A stretch of 64,000 nt of DNA from Xiphydria camelus (lineage: Eukaryota > Arthropoda > Insecta > Hymenoptera > Xiphydriidae), in NCBI GenBank assembly GCA_963678675.1, contig OY783194.1, forward strand, positions 18,826,278 to 18,890,277, read 5' to 3'. Positions within the stretch are counted from its first letter, which is position 1. Every line of letters starts with the position of its first letter. This document shows, piece by piece, positions 30,777 to 42,768 of the stretch. The notes under the pieces are model-generated. The model was not told where the DNA came from. It ran no database searches and saw nothing but the letters and a program-made list of their open reading frames with translations. Position numbers and translations under genes: made by a program.

Positions 30777-31230
30777 CTGTGGAGTGAATGAAACACCTCT
30801 CTCTTGAGGTGTGAGGTCTTCTGAGGAGTCGGCTAGTCCTCATGCCTTGGGATCACCTCTATCCTTTCTCTGTTTTTCTTCTAAGTTCTATCCACCTTTA
30901 ACTTCCTATTTCATCCCAAGACGTGTGTGTGTGGCACTTTTTTAGCAAGTGTGTCCTCTGGGTAGGCCTGGGGGCGTGTTGGCGGAGAGTATAGAGATAG
31001 AGACGATTTTTGTCGCCCATCCCCGGTGTGATATTCGGAAGTTAGCTCGCTTTACGTGGTGTTTTTCCCGGTATCACACCGTAGGGGTGATCTGACGGAG
31101 GTTAGGTTTTAGTGGGTATGGGGCCCCGTATTGCATTCCGCGGGTGACCCGAGTCCCACACTACCCGGACATTGATCTCTCGTCCGGGTGTGCGTAAACG
31201 CATTTCCTCCTCCATAAAAAAAAAAAAAAA
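30777..31230 (+). other. R1 copy 2 3' UTR, second part, with poly(A)
   Basis: Continuation of the R1 3' UTR after T2. It ends GTGCGTAAACGCATTTCC, then A15 at 31216-31230. The last ~40 bp match the tail of copy 1 at 17452-17490 on the other strand. Confidence 0.75.
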
Positions 31231-33442
31231 GGCCAAGTCTTTTAGGCCTATCAGCCTGACATCTTTCTTGCTCAAAACGCTAGAGACCGGTTGATAGGTA
31301 TATCAGGGATACCGCTCTGATCGAAAGACCAATAGAACGGACTCAACATGCATTCCAGACCGGTAAATCCGTAGAGACGGCTCTCCACTGTCTCGTTCGC
31401 GAGATAGAGGGGTCTCTCGATAGGAAGGAATCGGTCCTGAGTGTGTTTCTGGATATTGAGGGGGCCTTTGACAACACCTCCTTTGAAGCCATCTGCGAGG
31501 CAGCACGAGGGTTCGGCATCGAGGAATCCATCGTTAGCTGGATCCAGAGTATGCTGCAGACGCGGAGGGTTTGGGCCAGCCTCGGAGATGCTGAGGTGGA
31601 GGCTCGGGCCGCCAGAGGATGTCCGCGGGGGGGGGGGGGGGGGTGTACTTTCCCTACTCCTGTGGACCTCTGGTGGTGAACGGGCTACTGGTGAAGCTCA
31701 GGGAGGCTGGATTCACTGTGCAGGGATATGCTGACGACTTGGCTATCTCTGTTAAGGGGAAAGATACCGAGGTGCTGGCGAGGCAAATGTAACGTGCGCT
31801 GGTCCTCGTGCAAAACTGGTGCCTATCTCAGTCGCTAAAGGTTAACCCAAGCAAAACTGAGATGGTGCTGTTCACACGTAGGAGGGGCTGTAAATTTAAA
31901 GCTCCTACCATTTTCGGCGCTGAGCTGAAGACCTCCGGAGAGGTGCGCTATTTGGGGGTAACTCTGGATAGCAAACTTCTGTGGAGGTCATATAAATAAG
32001 CAGGCCCAAAAGGCAATTTCTACCTTTTGGGCCTGTAGAAGAATGTTCAGCAGAACGTGGGGACTGAGGCCGGGAGTGATGGCGTGGATCTACACTGCCA
32101 TCCTAGTGCCTCAGCTCATCTATGCGTCAGCAGTCTGGTGGCCCTCTCTTAGGAGAAACATCAACCGCAAGACGTTACTTAAAGTCTACAGGCTAGTATG
32201 CCTGGAGATAACCGGTGCCTTGCGCACAACTCCGACCCTGGCCATGGGGGCCCTCCTTAACCTAGCACCTCCCCACCTTGTAGTGGAGGCTGGCGCGAGA
32301 GAGACGGCTCTACGCCTGTACTTCGGTGGATACCGGAGACAAGCGGCCAGGGGGCACGCCGCGATCCTTCGAGGGGGGCGGAGTGCTAGAGGAGTTCGCC
32401 CTGAAAAGGGGGGATCGATTCCTAGACAGCTATCGCTTTCAGCGTCGATTCGAAATCCTCACCCCGGATAGATTGTCCTGGAAGGACGATAAAAATCACC
32501 CTCTATCCCCGGAAGGACTCGTCTGGTATACAGACGGGTCCAAAATGGAGACGGGAGCGGGGGCGGGAATATGGTGCGGCGGGCCAAGGGTGGAATTATC
32601 TTTCGCCCTGGGCCGCGACGTTACAATATTCTAAACGGAGGTGTTTGCCATCTGGGCCTGCGTCGGATTTATTTTGAACAAGGGCTACAGGGGCAGGCAC
32701 ATCTATATCTGCAGTGATAGCCGGGCCACGCTCGGGGCGCTCTCCTCAGTGAGGGTTACGTCGGGGCTGGTCCGGGACTGCAGGGATAGATTGGAATGAC
32801 TCTCAAGTGAGAATCGAGTAAAGTTGCTATGGGTGCCGGGTCACACCGGCATTGCTGGCAACGAGAAATCTGACAAGCTGGCTCGGTTGGGCTCTTCGCG
32901 ACCTAATCCCGAGCACAATATAGGCATCTCCATGGGGCTCGTGCAGGAAGCGGCTCATAATTGGATTAAGGGCCGCTTCACCGACCTTTGGGCACGAGCT
33001 CCGGGTATGAAGCATATACGAGGGCCCTTTTTAGAGGACCCTCTAGTAAGCTGGGCACTAGGTTGCTGAACCTGGACAGGGCTCAGCTACGGTGGATCGT
33101 GGGGCTTATCACTGGACATTGGCTCACAAGGAAGCACATGCGGAACATGGGCCTCGGTACGGAGGTCCTGTGCCCTAGGTGCGGAGATGAAGAGGAAACT
33201 CCTCTTCATATACTGGCGCACTGCGAGAGGTTGACGGCCCTTAGGTACTCTATCTTGAGGGTCTCCTCTTTCGACGATGCCAGTATCAAGGACATCGGGG
33301 TGGGCGAGTTCTTATGCTTTGCGAGGAAGGCTGGCATACCCCGTAGTCACATTTAGGGCTGCCCCAGTTAGGCCCGGGCATAATGGTCCACTAGGACTGA
33401 GCGCCCGGTTGATGCCAGCTCACACAATTCAATTCAATTAAA
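31231..33442 (+). pseudogene. 5'-truncated non-LTR retrotransposon (RT plus RNase H), LOA/I-like
   Basis: It begins inside a reverse transcriptase (KSFRPISLTSFLLKTLE, then HAFQTGKSVETALHCLVREI, FLDIEGAFDNTSFEA, GYADDLAISVKG). The RT continues (NPSKTEMVLFTRR, VRYLGVTLDSKLLW) into an RNase H domain (WYTDGSKMETGAGAG, ICSDSRATLGALSS, WVPGHTGIAGNEKSD). A C-terminal zinc-like motif (CPRCGDEEETPLHILAHC) follows. An RNase H after the RT is characteristic of LOA, I and related groups. Several stops and frameshifts, including a run of ~18 G at 31628-31645, make it dead. It starts right after the R1 poly(A) and ends in CAATTCAATTCAATT at 33426-33440, a microsatellite-like tail. Confidence 0.8.
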
Positions 33443-34030
33443 AAAATGCTAGTTATTCAACATTTATTTAAAATATACTAAAATGTATTATTTCATCAAA
33501 TTTTGATTAATTATTGTTAAAATAATGACAGTACTTACAGTTCTGCAATGCAGAGTCGTTGAAAAAAATTCGATATTTTGAAAAGAAATGATGGTAAATT
33601 TATGAAAAAATTAAACGTTATAGAATAATTAATCAACTTTAATTTGGTATTATTTTTAAACTCTTCCTGTGCTTCGTTGTCGAGAAATTAAATAAAGTAA
33701 TAGAGAAAATGTCATTTGTAGAGAAAACGAATTTCTTGAGAAATTTGGCAACGTTGCAAACACTAGATTTACCTTTCCAACGTTTGGTTCTCTTAGTAGC
33801 AGAACGCACGAGCCGCGAACCGCGGCGGATGGCGGTCGTGCGGATGTTAATTTATATAGGAATATACCTATGGTAGACAACGCACTGGCATCCGCGTAAC
33901 CGCGCGAATTCGCGGACGCCGGCATCGGACGCGGCGAACGCGAAGACCGCGCGGACACTTTCATGACTGCTACCTAACCTCACAATCCTAACCTCGAAAC
34001 TGCCGTTGTTTTCCTGTGCGAACTGTTGTC
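33443..34030. other. No gene recognised
   Basis: AT-rich to ~33780, then a GC-rich block (~33800-33960, with CGCGAATTCGCGGACGCCGG). No exon or clear element borders. Confidence 0.35.
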
Positions 34031-34853
34031 TATACCGCATGTCCTATGGCCAACCGCGCAGGTGAGCTGCGACCTGAATTCTTGACTTCGGCAGTATTTA
34101 TGGTACAGTTAGAGTGGGCTTCAGACGAGTGCGCTGCATAAGAACGAAAAGTGTCGACTGCTCTTCTAATAGCTGTCAATTCGGGAGATCGAAGCGTTTC
34201 GTGTAACCTCAAAATCGTAAAGTTTTGAATTAGTAGTGAATAATTTGAGGAAGTGATGAGAAATAATCATAAATAATCTTCCGAATTGACACCTTAGGTA
34301 TCGCTCACGCCACTTCGTAAAACTACTTCCTAGACATGCGCGGTGCTAGCGCGGAAATAATTTCTGAAACAAATAGGCAAGAGGCGTGTAATTCGGTTGG
34401 ACGTCGAAAAAAAAACCCGAATGATTGTTAACTCTCACTTCTGAACATTACTTACCATTTATTCAAAGATTCACGATTTCGAGCTTAGACTTCGATCTCC
34501 CGAATTGATAGCCATCGGGAGATCAGACGTTTCATACTATTCGTAAGAACACAGCGTAAGAACGAAAAGCGTCGTCTGATTTCCCGATGGCTGTCAATTC
34601 GGAAGATTATTTATGATTATTTCTCATCACTTCTACAAATTATTCACTACTAATTCAAAACTTTACGATTTTGAGGTTACACGAAACGCTTCGATCTCCC
34701 GAATTGACAGCTATTAGAAGAGCAGTCGACACTTTTCGTTCTTATGCAGCGCACTCGTCTGAAGCCCACTCTAACTGTACCATAAATACTGCCGAAGTCA
34801 AGAATTCAGGTCGCAGCTCACCTGCGCGGTTGGCCATAGGACATGCGGTATAT
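34031..34853. mobile_element. Foldback element with TATACCGCATG ends
   Basis: TATACCGCATGTCCTATGGC at 34031 pairs with the complement ending at 34853. Arms are ~180-260 bp and near perfect, so the same 60-aa frame appears on both strands (34030-34212 and 34671-34852) and is not a gene. A second, inner inverted repeat (CTCCCGAATTGA / TCAATTCGG) fills the centre. Confidence 0.75.
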
Positions 34854-34996
34854 CGCCATAGCTATCCTAATTTATACTTTTTCTATTCACCCTAGACACT
34901 TCCTTCTTTCCCTCACGCACTTACAATCCTTCTTTTCCACTCTAATCACTTTCCACGCATAAGTTCTTTCTCGAAAATCGAGGTTAAGACAGGTTA

Positions 34997-35372
34997 GGGG
35001 TCGTCCATTAATCACGTGATGCTTTTTAGCATTTTTAAAAACCCCCCCTTCCCCCTGGCGATACGTGGTGAGGTTTAAGATTAAAACTCACGTGTATTTT
35101 CTTAGTACAAAAAGTATCTTAAAAATTTTAGAATATTATCTTTAATTACAAGTAAGTATAATCTAACTTAATTCTGGAAAATTAAGGACCGTGATAAAAA
35201 TGTCCAGACATTAAGGTTGCAGGTTGTTTAGAAATCGCGCGTTCAACGAAAAAATAAATACACGTGATATCTCTCTCACTACAACCTCCCTTCCCGCCTT
35301 GTGATATTTCGTGATTTTTGCCGAACACCCCCCACCCCCTCTTCGGACCTCACGTGATTAATGGACGACCCC
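34997..35372. mobile_element. MITE with GGGGTCGTCCATTAATCACG ends
   Basis: GGGGTCGTCCATTAATCACG at 34997 and CGTGATTAATGGACGACCCC ending 35372 form ~23-bp inverted repeats around ~330 bp with CCCCCTTCCCCCTGG-type sequence. No coding capacity. Confidence 0.8.
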
Positions 35373-36096
35373 TTATAAACACACATCAAAATCTAGTGCT
35401 CAATGTAGCCAACTACTGCATTGAAAATTACCTCTGCACACATCGTTGCCAGTTTTCCGACGGATTTTCGATATTTTTGTATAAATTAGAAAGAACATTT
35501 GTACATAATTATACACTTTCTAAACTAAAAAAAATTAATTGAAAGTGAAATAGACGTGAAAAACAGTTTTTCCATTCGTACTTATTTTTTGTAAATAATA
35601 ATTTTCAAGTTTTTCAGTTTCAGGGATTGCAAACTTGCAGGAGAACAATAGATTTCCCTTGCCCTTCACCTCCCCTCAAACGCACTCCCAAACTCCTTAA
35701 CAGCCTGCGGACTCCCGGTCGGTGTCACGCGGGAAAAATGCCACCCTGCGTTCTAAAAATAGGCTGGAAAAGGCCTCGAAATGGGCATGAGTGAGGAAAA
35801 GAATATTTTACCAAAGAACTAGGGCTTTTCTGATAAAGAAGACCTTTAAATTATTACGTGTGAACTTCGTTTTGTATGTTAAAGTAACATAATCCAGTAA
35901 TGAACGTTTTTTTCCGTATTAAGGGATGGGGGTTCATTCCTAAGAATTTTCATAGTAGTACGTTCTTATTAAGCAGGTCTAGGCCATTACTAATGTCCCC
36001 TTCTGGGCAAATGTGGAATTTAAAGAGCAACTAGAATTTGTTTCACTACTTTCTCTGTAATGAAAACGAAAATTATAAAGTGAAGGCACTTTTCAT
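35373..36096. other. No gene recognised
   Basis: AT-rich intergenic sequence, including an A/T-rich stretch at 35500-35620. No element borders or exons are supported. Confidence 0.35.
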
Positions 36097-37338
36097 ATAT
36101 AGGGTATCCAAAAAGTATGGAAACTAAGTATGGAAGTATGGGGCAGGGGAAGCTTCAAAATCTTAAATAGGAACCCCCACTCTTGATTGCATATTCGCAT
36201 TCTACATTAAAAACTACATAACTTTTATTTGAAACATTTTTTTCGATTCGTGGCAGATGGCGCTATAGTCGACGAAATTCAATTTTTTTGGTTTTTGCAA
36301 TTGAGATTCTGCAATACAATTGCGATAGAAATTTACATTTTTTATTCTCATACTTGATATTTTTGTTAAAAATGTAATTTAGTTTTGCAAACTTGAATTT
36401 ACAGTAAAACTTTCGTCGTTAGACGTTTAGAAATCTGGCAAATACACTACTTTTAGCGTATCCCAGAAACAACGACGTGGAAGTAGGAGTTTTCTGTTCC
36501 CTTCAAATGCTGCCCTTTACACAAATTTTTGATGGGAAAGTACCATTTTATGAGATTACTTGAGCCGGAAAATTTTATTTTCCATCCTAGTCCAAAAAAT
36601 ACATTCTTTTACCTGTTCAGCCAACAGTCAGGCCTTGGAAATTCAAAACAATTAGACCCATCATAAATGGAGCTATTTAAATAACTTCCGATCAGAAATT
36701 CCTTTGTCACCGTCAGTACTCGCCATTTCCTGGGTTTATTGAAACCTATTTCTTGAAAACTCATGAACTCTGTAAGTCCTAGAATTTGTCGTTAGATTGA
36801 AAAATCACAAATCTACCCCACGCGAACTGCTACATCCCTTTTCTAATTCTCCTTCTTGTCTTGTATTGTATTGTATTTGCCAGATTTCTAAACGTCTAAC
36901 GACGAAAGTTTTACTGTAAATTCAAATTTGCAAAACTAAATTAAGTTTTTAACAAAAATACCAACTATGAGAATAAAAAATGTAAATTTCTATCGCAATT
37001 GTATTGCAGAATCGAATAAATCGACTCTCAATTGCAAAAACCGAAAAAATTGAATTTCGTCGATTATAGCGCCATCTGCCACGAATCGAAAAAAATGTTT
37101 CAAATAAAAGTTATGTAGTTTCTAATGTAGAATGCGAATATGTAATCAAGAGTGGGGGTTCCTATTTAAGATTTTGAAACTTCCCCCTGCCCCACTCACA
37201 GGGGTTGGGGTGTGGGATCAATCTTGGTATCATTTGAGTTTTTTTTTAAATATCAGATACGTGTTTTTTCGTTTCCCGATCTGAAGCGTACTTTTCGAGA
37301 TATTGAACCGTTTCCATACTTTTTGGACACCCTGTATA
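36097..37338. mobile_element. Mariner-type foldback with TATAGGGTATCCAAAAAG ends
   Basis: AGGGTATCCAAAAAGTATGG at 36101 pairs with the complement of CCATACTTTTTGGACACCCT ending at ~37333, with TATA on both sides. The arms continue inward for ~300 bp (36150-36440 with 36895-37195), e.g. AGATGGCGCTATAGTCGACG against the 37062-37082 region. No transposase frame remains. Confidence 0.75.
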
Positions 37339-38396
37339 AGTAGACTGTAATTATCTCCTGAAATCATAACCACCATGTAAGGGTAACGAAACAGAAAAAT
37401 AAAAAAATTACGGCTAGCAGACAATCTGATACACGGCGGTGGCAATGTTGTTATAATAATAATAATATTTTTATTAATTTGGGTCGTAGCCTAGGCCAAT
37501 TATATTTCAGGAAATGTAGTATGGCGCGTAGATTTGGAGAAAAATACTTCACTTCGCGAAAATAAGTAATTGCAGTGAAACAAATTTTCCATAAACAACT
37601 GGTTAGAAAATGTGGAACTGTATGGGACTCTTGGGATTGGAGGAAAGCTGGCTCCAAAGAGCTAAAAATCAGAATTCCCTGCTGACTCCCAAGCCCGCTT
37701 AAACAAAATTTTTTTGAGAAAACAAACCATGTGTAATAGTTGGAAGGTCCTTTTTGTCGAAAAACCTCTTTTTCACCTGTCATATTCTTGTAGTCAATAT
37801 ATGAGGCGGTAAAAGGCAAAGTGGTGTGAGTCACTTTTTTGCCATTTTAAGATAATGGCGAAAAACGTTATCTATATAATCAAATGTGTTAGCTAGAATA
37901 GTGGTGTAAGTTATAACTTCGTTCAAAGGTCCATAGGATGGCAGCACATATGCGAACGGCAAACTATAAACGGCTAAAAACGGCAACATTTCTATTAAAT
38001 TCTTCTGTTTCTTGAAATGACTTACAAGACTGCCTTTTACCGCCTCATATGTTGAAATACGCAGAAACTGTGATTTGCTCTGGAAGGTTCGAGAACATGC
38101 TCAAAAATTGGCAAAGAAGCAGCGGATCTCGCGAAACGACAATAAGACGCTGTGCGCATTATACGGGCTAATCGTCGCAGTACTGAAAATTCCAAACAAA
38201 ACAGGACAGCTCTCAGGAATGTTAGGTGGGAAGAAAATGAAGCCTTCGAAGAAGCTGAAGGAATAATGTATGGTGCAGGTATCGCTGATTGAAGATAATT
38301 GGCTTTTTTCCAAGGGGTACAACGATATATTCCATACAGAAACTTCAAACGCGTTTTTCTTGAAACAACGTTTTAAGACCTCGTTGACATGATTAA
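37339..38396. other. Unassigned sequence
   Basis: Open frames of up to 127 codons (37451-37834, minus) and 103 codons (38037-38348, minus) overlap on both strands and match no family I know. A (TAA)n run lies at ~37450-37470. Possibly an old transposon remnant. Confidence 0.3.
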
Positions 38397-38695
38397 CCCT
38401 TCGTCACTCGTTATATGAGCGCGGCGCCGCCGTTTTTAGATTTTAAAAAAGATTTTATATATTTTTTACTAATAGAAAAATTCGAAAAAAATATAAACTC
38501 TTCCTTTAAACATTTCTTAAGCGGCCCGTGGCTATAATTTTTCAAAAAATACACGCGCAACTAAAAAAAATTATAATTGTTCGAGCGAACGGAAAAGCGG
38601 TGCCGAGCCGCCCAGGACGGCTATTCTATAACTGAGTGAAAGCCTGTTCCCGTGAGAAGTGGGCGGAGTTCACTGGAAAAGTAAGGAGACTCCTA

Positions 38696-39068
38696 GACGG
38701 CTATTCTGTAATTCCGGGGAGAGTGAGCGTACCTGGGAAGTGACCGTTCCACGGGTGAGAGCTTCCCTCGCCCAGCTCATGCCCGACCGTTGAAACGTGT
38801 ACCTAAACAGCTATTCTCTAAGTGAGGAGCGGGCGATGTTCACTGAAAAAGCAAGGAGAGTGAAGGAATCACTATTCTGTAACTGCGGAAGCGCTCCCAT
38901 CGCACGAAAACGGGTGAACTTACTTCTACTGGTCAAGACCGTGAGAAGCAGCCTGCTCCCCGGGAGAACGGCGACTCTAGCCTACCTACTTCTGCGCCAG
39001 CGTGTCGCAGTTTACAGTTTGTTAATTTGCGTCTTCCAACAAACGATACACAGTGGTCCGGCGATCTA
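38696..39068 (+). repeat. T2 complex terminal region: degenerate CTATTCTNTAA units
   Basis: Units of 60-110 bp each start with a variant of CGGCTATTCTGTAA(C/T)T (e.g. 38698, 38811, 38870). The mirror array is at 44945-45316, others at 28161-28330 and 42048-42150. Modular terminal repeats like this are typical of foldback-type elements. Confidence 0.65.
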
Positions 39069-39770
39069 AGCAAACGCGATCATGAGTATATTAATGAGTT
39101 ACATAACTGATTTGTGCGATGTAAATTTATGTCTTAGTTATAAAGATATACTGTTAAAATAAAAGACCAAAAATTAACCATATATTTATTCTACTATGAT
39201 AACGTAAATGGAACATAATAAAAAAATATATTAAACTGAAACATTCATTATTAAATGATATAAAATAATTCAAAAACATACTTATATATAAGAACTTTTT
39301 CCAGAGGTGGTAATAGGAAAAGTAGTTGGAAAAAATAATTTAACAAAAAGCACATTTCCCTAATGCTTACAATAAAAGTCAAAAGCAGCTTAATAATTAA
39401 AAAAGATATAGGTATTATACTGGTACCTAGTATTATTCCAAAATATGCATCCTTGAAAACACGTACACTTATAAAACGTACCTGAAACCAAGCAAATTGT
39501 TTTAAATAGAGAAAACTGATTTCGTAACAATAAGACTGCGAAACCGTAAAAATTCAATACATTAAAATAGGACAAGAATGGCATGTAAAATGTTATATAA
39601 TAATCAAGGGCATGCTTCAAACTATAACTTAAACCAAAAAATGTACATATCTGAACTTAGCATCATAGTAAGCAGTTATGAATATTATGGACTTTTGACC
39701 TATTTCAGAACCACTGTGCGATGGTCAGAATTCTGATTAACGATCCTTAGTAATTAGTATCACCGCGATA

Positions 39771-41243
39771 TACAGGGTGTAACAGAGTAAGTGTTACAAC
39801 GTGAAACTGTAGATTCCTTATGAAAGAAGAAAAATCTTTCTCGCCATCGATATATATGCAACACCTAGGAATAGTTGAAATAACCAGCTGTGGCATGTCC
39901 ATAGCAGTACTTGAGGTACTTTGATCCATATTCTGGAGAAGCACACGATCGCTCGTGCTGGAAACTCCTTTGACGCGGCTCAGCTACCGACAGAAGCCCG
40001 ATATTTTCTCTTCAATAAAATATATATAATTTGAAAGAGGTGACAGTACAAGCTATATATATTGATGCCAATATAGATATTAATTTATTTCAATTTTCAA
40101 TTATTTGCAAGTGAATCATAGTTCAACGGTACCTCACCGTGGTGTATGAATACTTTTTACCCCACTGTATTTTTCGAGTGGGCAAGGATGTCGTTGCTCG
40201 TCCCTGGCCATAAAAGGCTTTATGTTGCATCGAATGACGGTTCGATTCTTTGTACCTGGATAAGCCAGGTATTAAGTTAATCCGACCGGCCATCTATTAG
40301 ATTCGTCTTGTCTTCCCTTTATAAAGCTGATTTATTATTCTAAGTATAGCGGTATCTATTACAATCGGTATTGTGGGAAATGGCTTCTTCCGATGCGGTC
40401 GGTAATTACCCCTTCCCGAGCATGGTGCGGGACTGTGAGCGCACGTGCAGCCTAGATTCGCCGAAAAATACCCCGTTCCGTTTCGTAGATTCCGATCCGA
40501 GAGTAGCTATAGATTTGCGAGGTATTTCTGACTGTGATACTATTAAACGGTTCGAAGCATTGTGTCGAATTCCGTTTATCGCGAGACGGAACAGCGACCG
40601 ATAGCAGATTTAAGAGAGAATAAACTAAATGCGCTTTGAATTAGACAGGATGGTTAATACTTGACGGTAGGTTATAAATTAACAGTTTCTCCGCCCATTA
40701 TCTCTCGTTAGAATAGCAGTCCTAAATTAGTATAGAATATTCGAATTTACCGCTATAAAATAAAGTAACCCTTGAAGAGGTTATACGGGCTTTGGTGAAC
40801 GAGTTATATACAGGGTGTAACAGAGTAAGTGTTACAACGTGAAACTGTAGATTCCTTGTGAAAAAAGAAAAAGATTTTTCCTCTTACAAAAATGTTCTGC
40901 GGGCTTTCGTTTTCGATATACAGGATGTCAAAGTTTTGAAAAAAAAATCGTTTTTCTTTAAACCTCGAACCATTTTTATCAGATTTGAGTGTTGACACCT
41001 AATAACAAGTAGTTCGTGGTTTAAATAAGGTAAAACGGGGTGAGTTGGCGAATGAAGTCGACCCCTCGTTTCCATTTCTTTCCATAGAAACGAGGGGCCA
41101 ACTCCATTCGCCAACTCACCCTGTTTTACCTTATATCGAAAACGACAGCCTGCAGAACATTTTTGTAAGAGGAAAAATCTTTTTCTTCTTTCATAAGGAA
41201 TCTACAGTTTCACGTTGTAACACTTACTCTGTTACACCATGTA
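39771..41243. mobile_element. Mariner-type insertion at the centre of the inner T2
   Basis: TACAGGGTGTAACAGAGTAA at 39771 and the matching end ACACCATGTA at ~41243, flanked by CCGCGATA and TATCGCGG. It encloses a second complete hairpin (40805-41246) and the ~74-aa open frame. It is the same insertion as in the outer copy, so it predates the T2 duplication. Confidence 0.68.
40380..40604 (+). other. Open frame of 74 aa in the inner T2, function unknown
   Basis: Same frame as 43408-43632 and 29646-29870. It starts MASSDAVGNYPFPSM and contains two Cys and many charged residues. No family recognised and no supporting codon evidence. Confidence 0.3.
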
Positions 41244-42768
41244 TATCGCGGTGATACTAATTACTAAGGATCGTTAATCAGAATTCCGACCATCGCACAG
41301 TGGTTCTGAAATAGGTCAAAAGTCCATAATATTCATAACTGCTTACTATGATGCTAAGTTCAGATACGTACATTTTTTGGTTTAAGTTATAGTTTGAAGC
41401 ATGCTCTTGATTATTATATAACATTTTACATGCCATTCTTGTCCCATTTTAATGTATTTAATTTTTACGGTTTCGCAGTCTTATTGTTACGAAATCAGTT
41501 TTCTCTATTTAAAACAATTTGCTTGGTTTCAGGTACGTTTTTATAAGTGTACGTTTTCAAGGATGCATATTTTGGAATAATACTAGGTACCAGTATAATA
41601 CCTATATCTTTTTTAATTCTTAAGCTGCTTTTGACTTCTATTGTAAGCATTAGGGAAATGTGCTTTTTGTTAAATTATTTTTTCGAACTACTTTTCCTAT
41701 TAGCACCTCTGGAAAATGTTCTTATATACAAGTATATCTTTTTATAACTAAGACACAAATTTACCGCGTTTGCTTAGATCGCCGGACTACTGTGTATCGT
41801 TTGTTGGAACACGCAAATTAACCAACTGTAAACTGCGGCACACTGTCACAGAAGTAGATACATAGGTTAGAATCGCCGTCCCGACCAGACCGACCGAGCA
41901 GACCGATTCTCCCGGGAACTACGTTCACCCGATTTTCGTACTCCCGCAGTTAGAGAATAGCGACTAGGAGTCTCCTTACTTTTCCAGTGAACTCCGCCCA
42001 CTTCTCACGGGAACAGGCTTTCACTCAGTTATAGAATAGCCGTCCTAGTCGCTATTCTCTAACTGCGGGAGTACGAAAATCGGGTGAACGTAGTTCCCGG
42101 GAGAATCGGTCTGCTCGGTCGGTCTGGTCGGGACGGCGATTCTAACCTATGTATCTACTTCTGTGACAGTGTGCCGCAGTTTACAGTTGGTTAATTTGCG
42201 TGTTCCAACAAACGATACACAGTAGTCCGGCGATCTAAGCAAACGCGGTAAATTTGTGTCTTAGTTATAAAAAGATATACTTGTATATAAGAACATTTTC
42301 CAGAGGTGCTAATAGGAAAAGTAGTTCGAAAAAATAATTTAACAAAAAGCACATTTCCCTAATGCTTACAATAGAAGTCAAAAGCAGCTTAATAATTAAA
42401 AAAGATATAGGTATTATACTGGTACCTAGTATTATTCCAAAATATGCATCCTTGAAAACGTACACTTATAAAAACGTACCTGAAACCAAGCAAATTGTTT
42501 TAAATAGAGAAAACTGATTTCGTAACAATAAGACTGCGAAACCGTAAAAATTAAATACATTAAAATGGGACAAGAATGGCATGTAAAATGTTATATAATA
42601 ATCAAGAGCATGCTTCAAACTATAACTTAAACCAAAAAATGTACGTATCTGAACTTAGCATCATAGTAAGCAGTTATGAATATTATGGACTTTTGACCTA
42701 TTTCAGAACCACTGTGCGATGGTCGGAATTCTGATTAACGATCCTTAGTAATTAGTATCACCGCGATA

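Larger units (their letters stand above)
21326..31230 (+). mobile_element. R1-clade non-LTR retrotransposon, copy 2, full-length but broken
   Basis: It runs from about 21326 (5' UTR) through gag and pol to a poly(A) at 31216-31230. Two later insertions interrupt it: a TTAA-flanked foldback at 22758-23473 and a T2 element at 28161-30776. Its 5' end abuts the truncated 5' end of copy 1, giving a head-to-head pair. The open frames carry a gag frameshift near 22140, another near 23920, and in-frame stops at 24509 and 25212. Confidence 0.8.
38696..42044 (-). mobile_element. T2 inner element (3,349 bp), inverted inside the outer T2
   Basis: It begins GACGGCTATTCTGTAATTCC and ends CAGTTATAGAATAGCCGTC, i.e. 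the outer element in reverse. CTA is duplicated at 38693-38695 and 42045-42047. T2 copy A shows the unoccupied target ACTCCTAGTCGCT. Length equals the outer copy exactly, and spot checks show identical bases at diagnostic positions (e.g. ACACCATGTATA/TATACATGGTGT). Confidence 0.88.

Noticed and set aside
34030..34895. Two copies of a 60-aa frame beginning MRLHETLRSPEL
   Set aside because: Arms of one foldback element read on both strands.
36097..37338. A pair of LTRs around a retroelement
   Set aside because: The repeats are inverted, not direct, and the ends are TA-flanked, fitting a mariner-type foldback.
37451..37834. 127-aa minus-strand frame as a gene
   Set aside because: It has no recognisable domain, no splice or neighbour support, and lies among repeats; left as unassigned sequence.
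40190..40290. tRNA-like GGTTCGATTC with short stems
   Set aside because: No consistent cloverleaf or acceptor stem could be drawn; it also repeats within T2.
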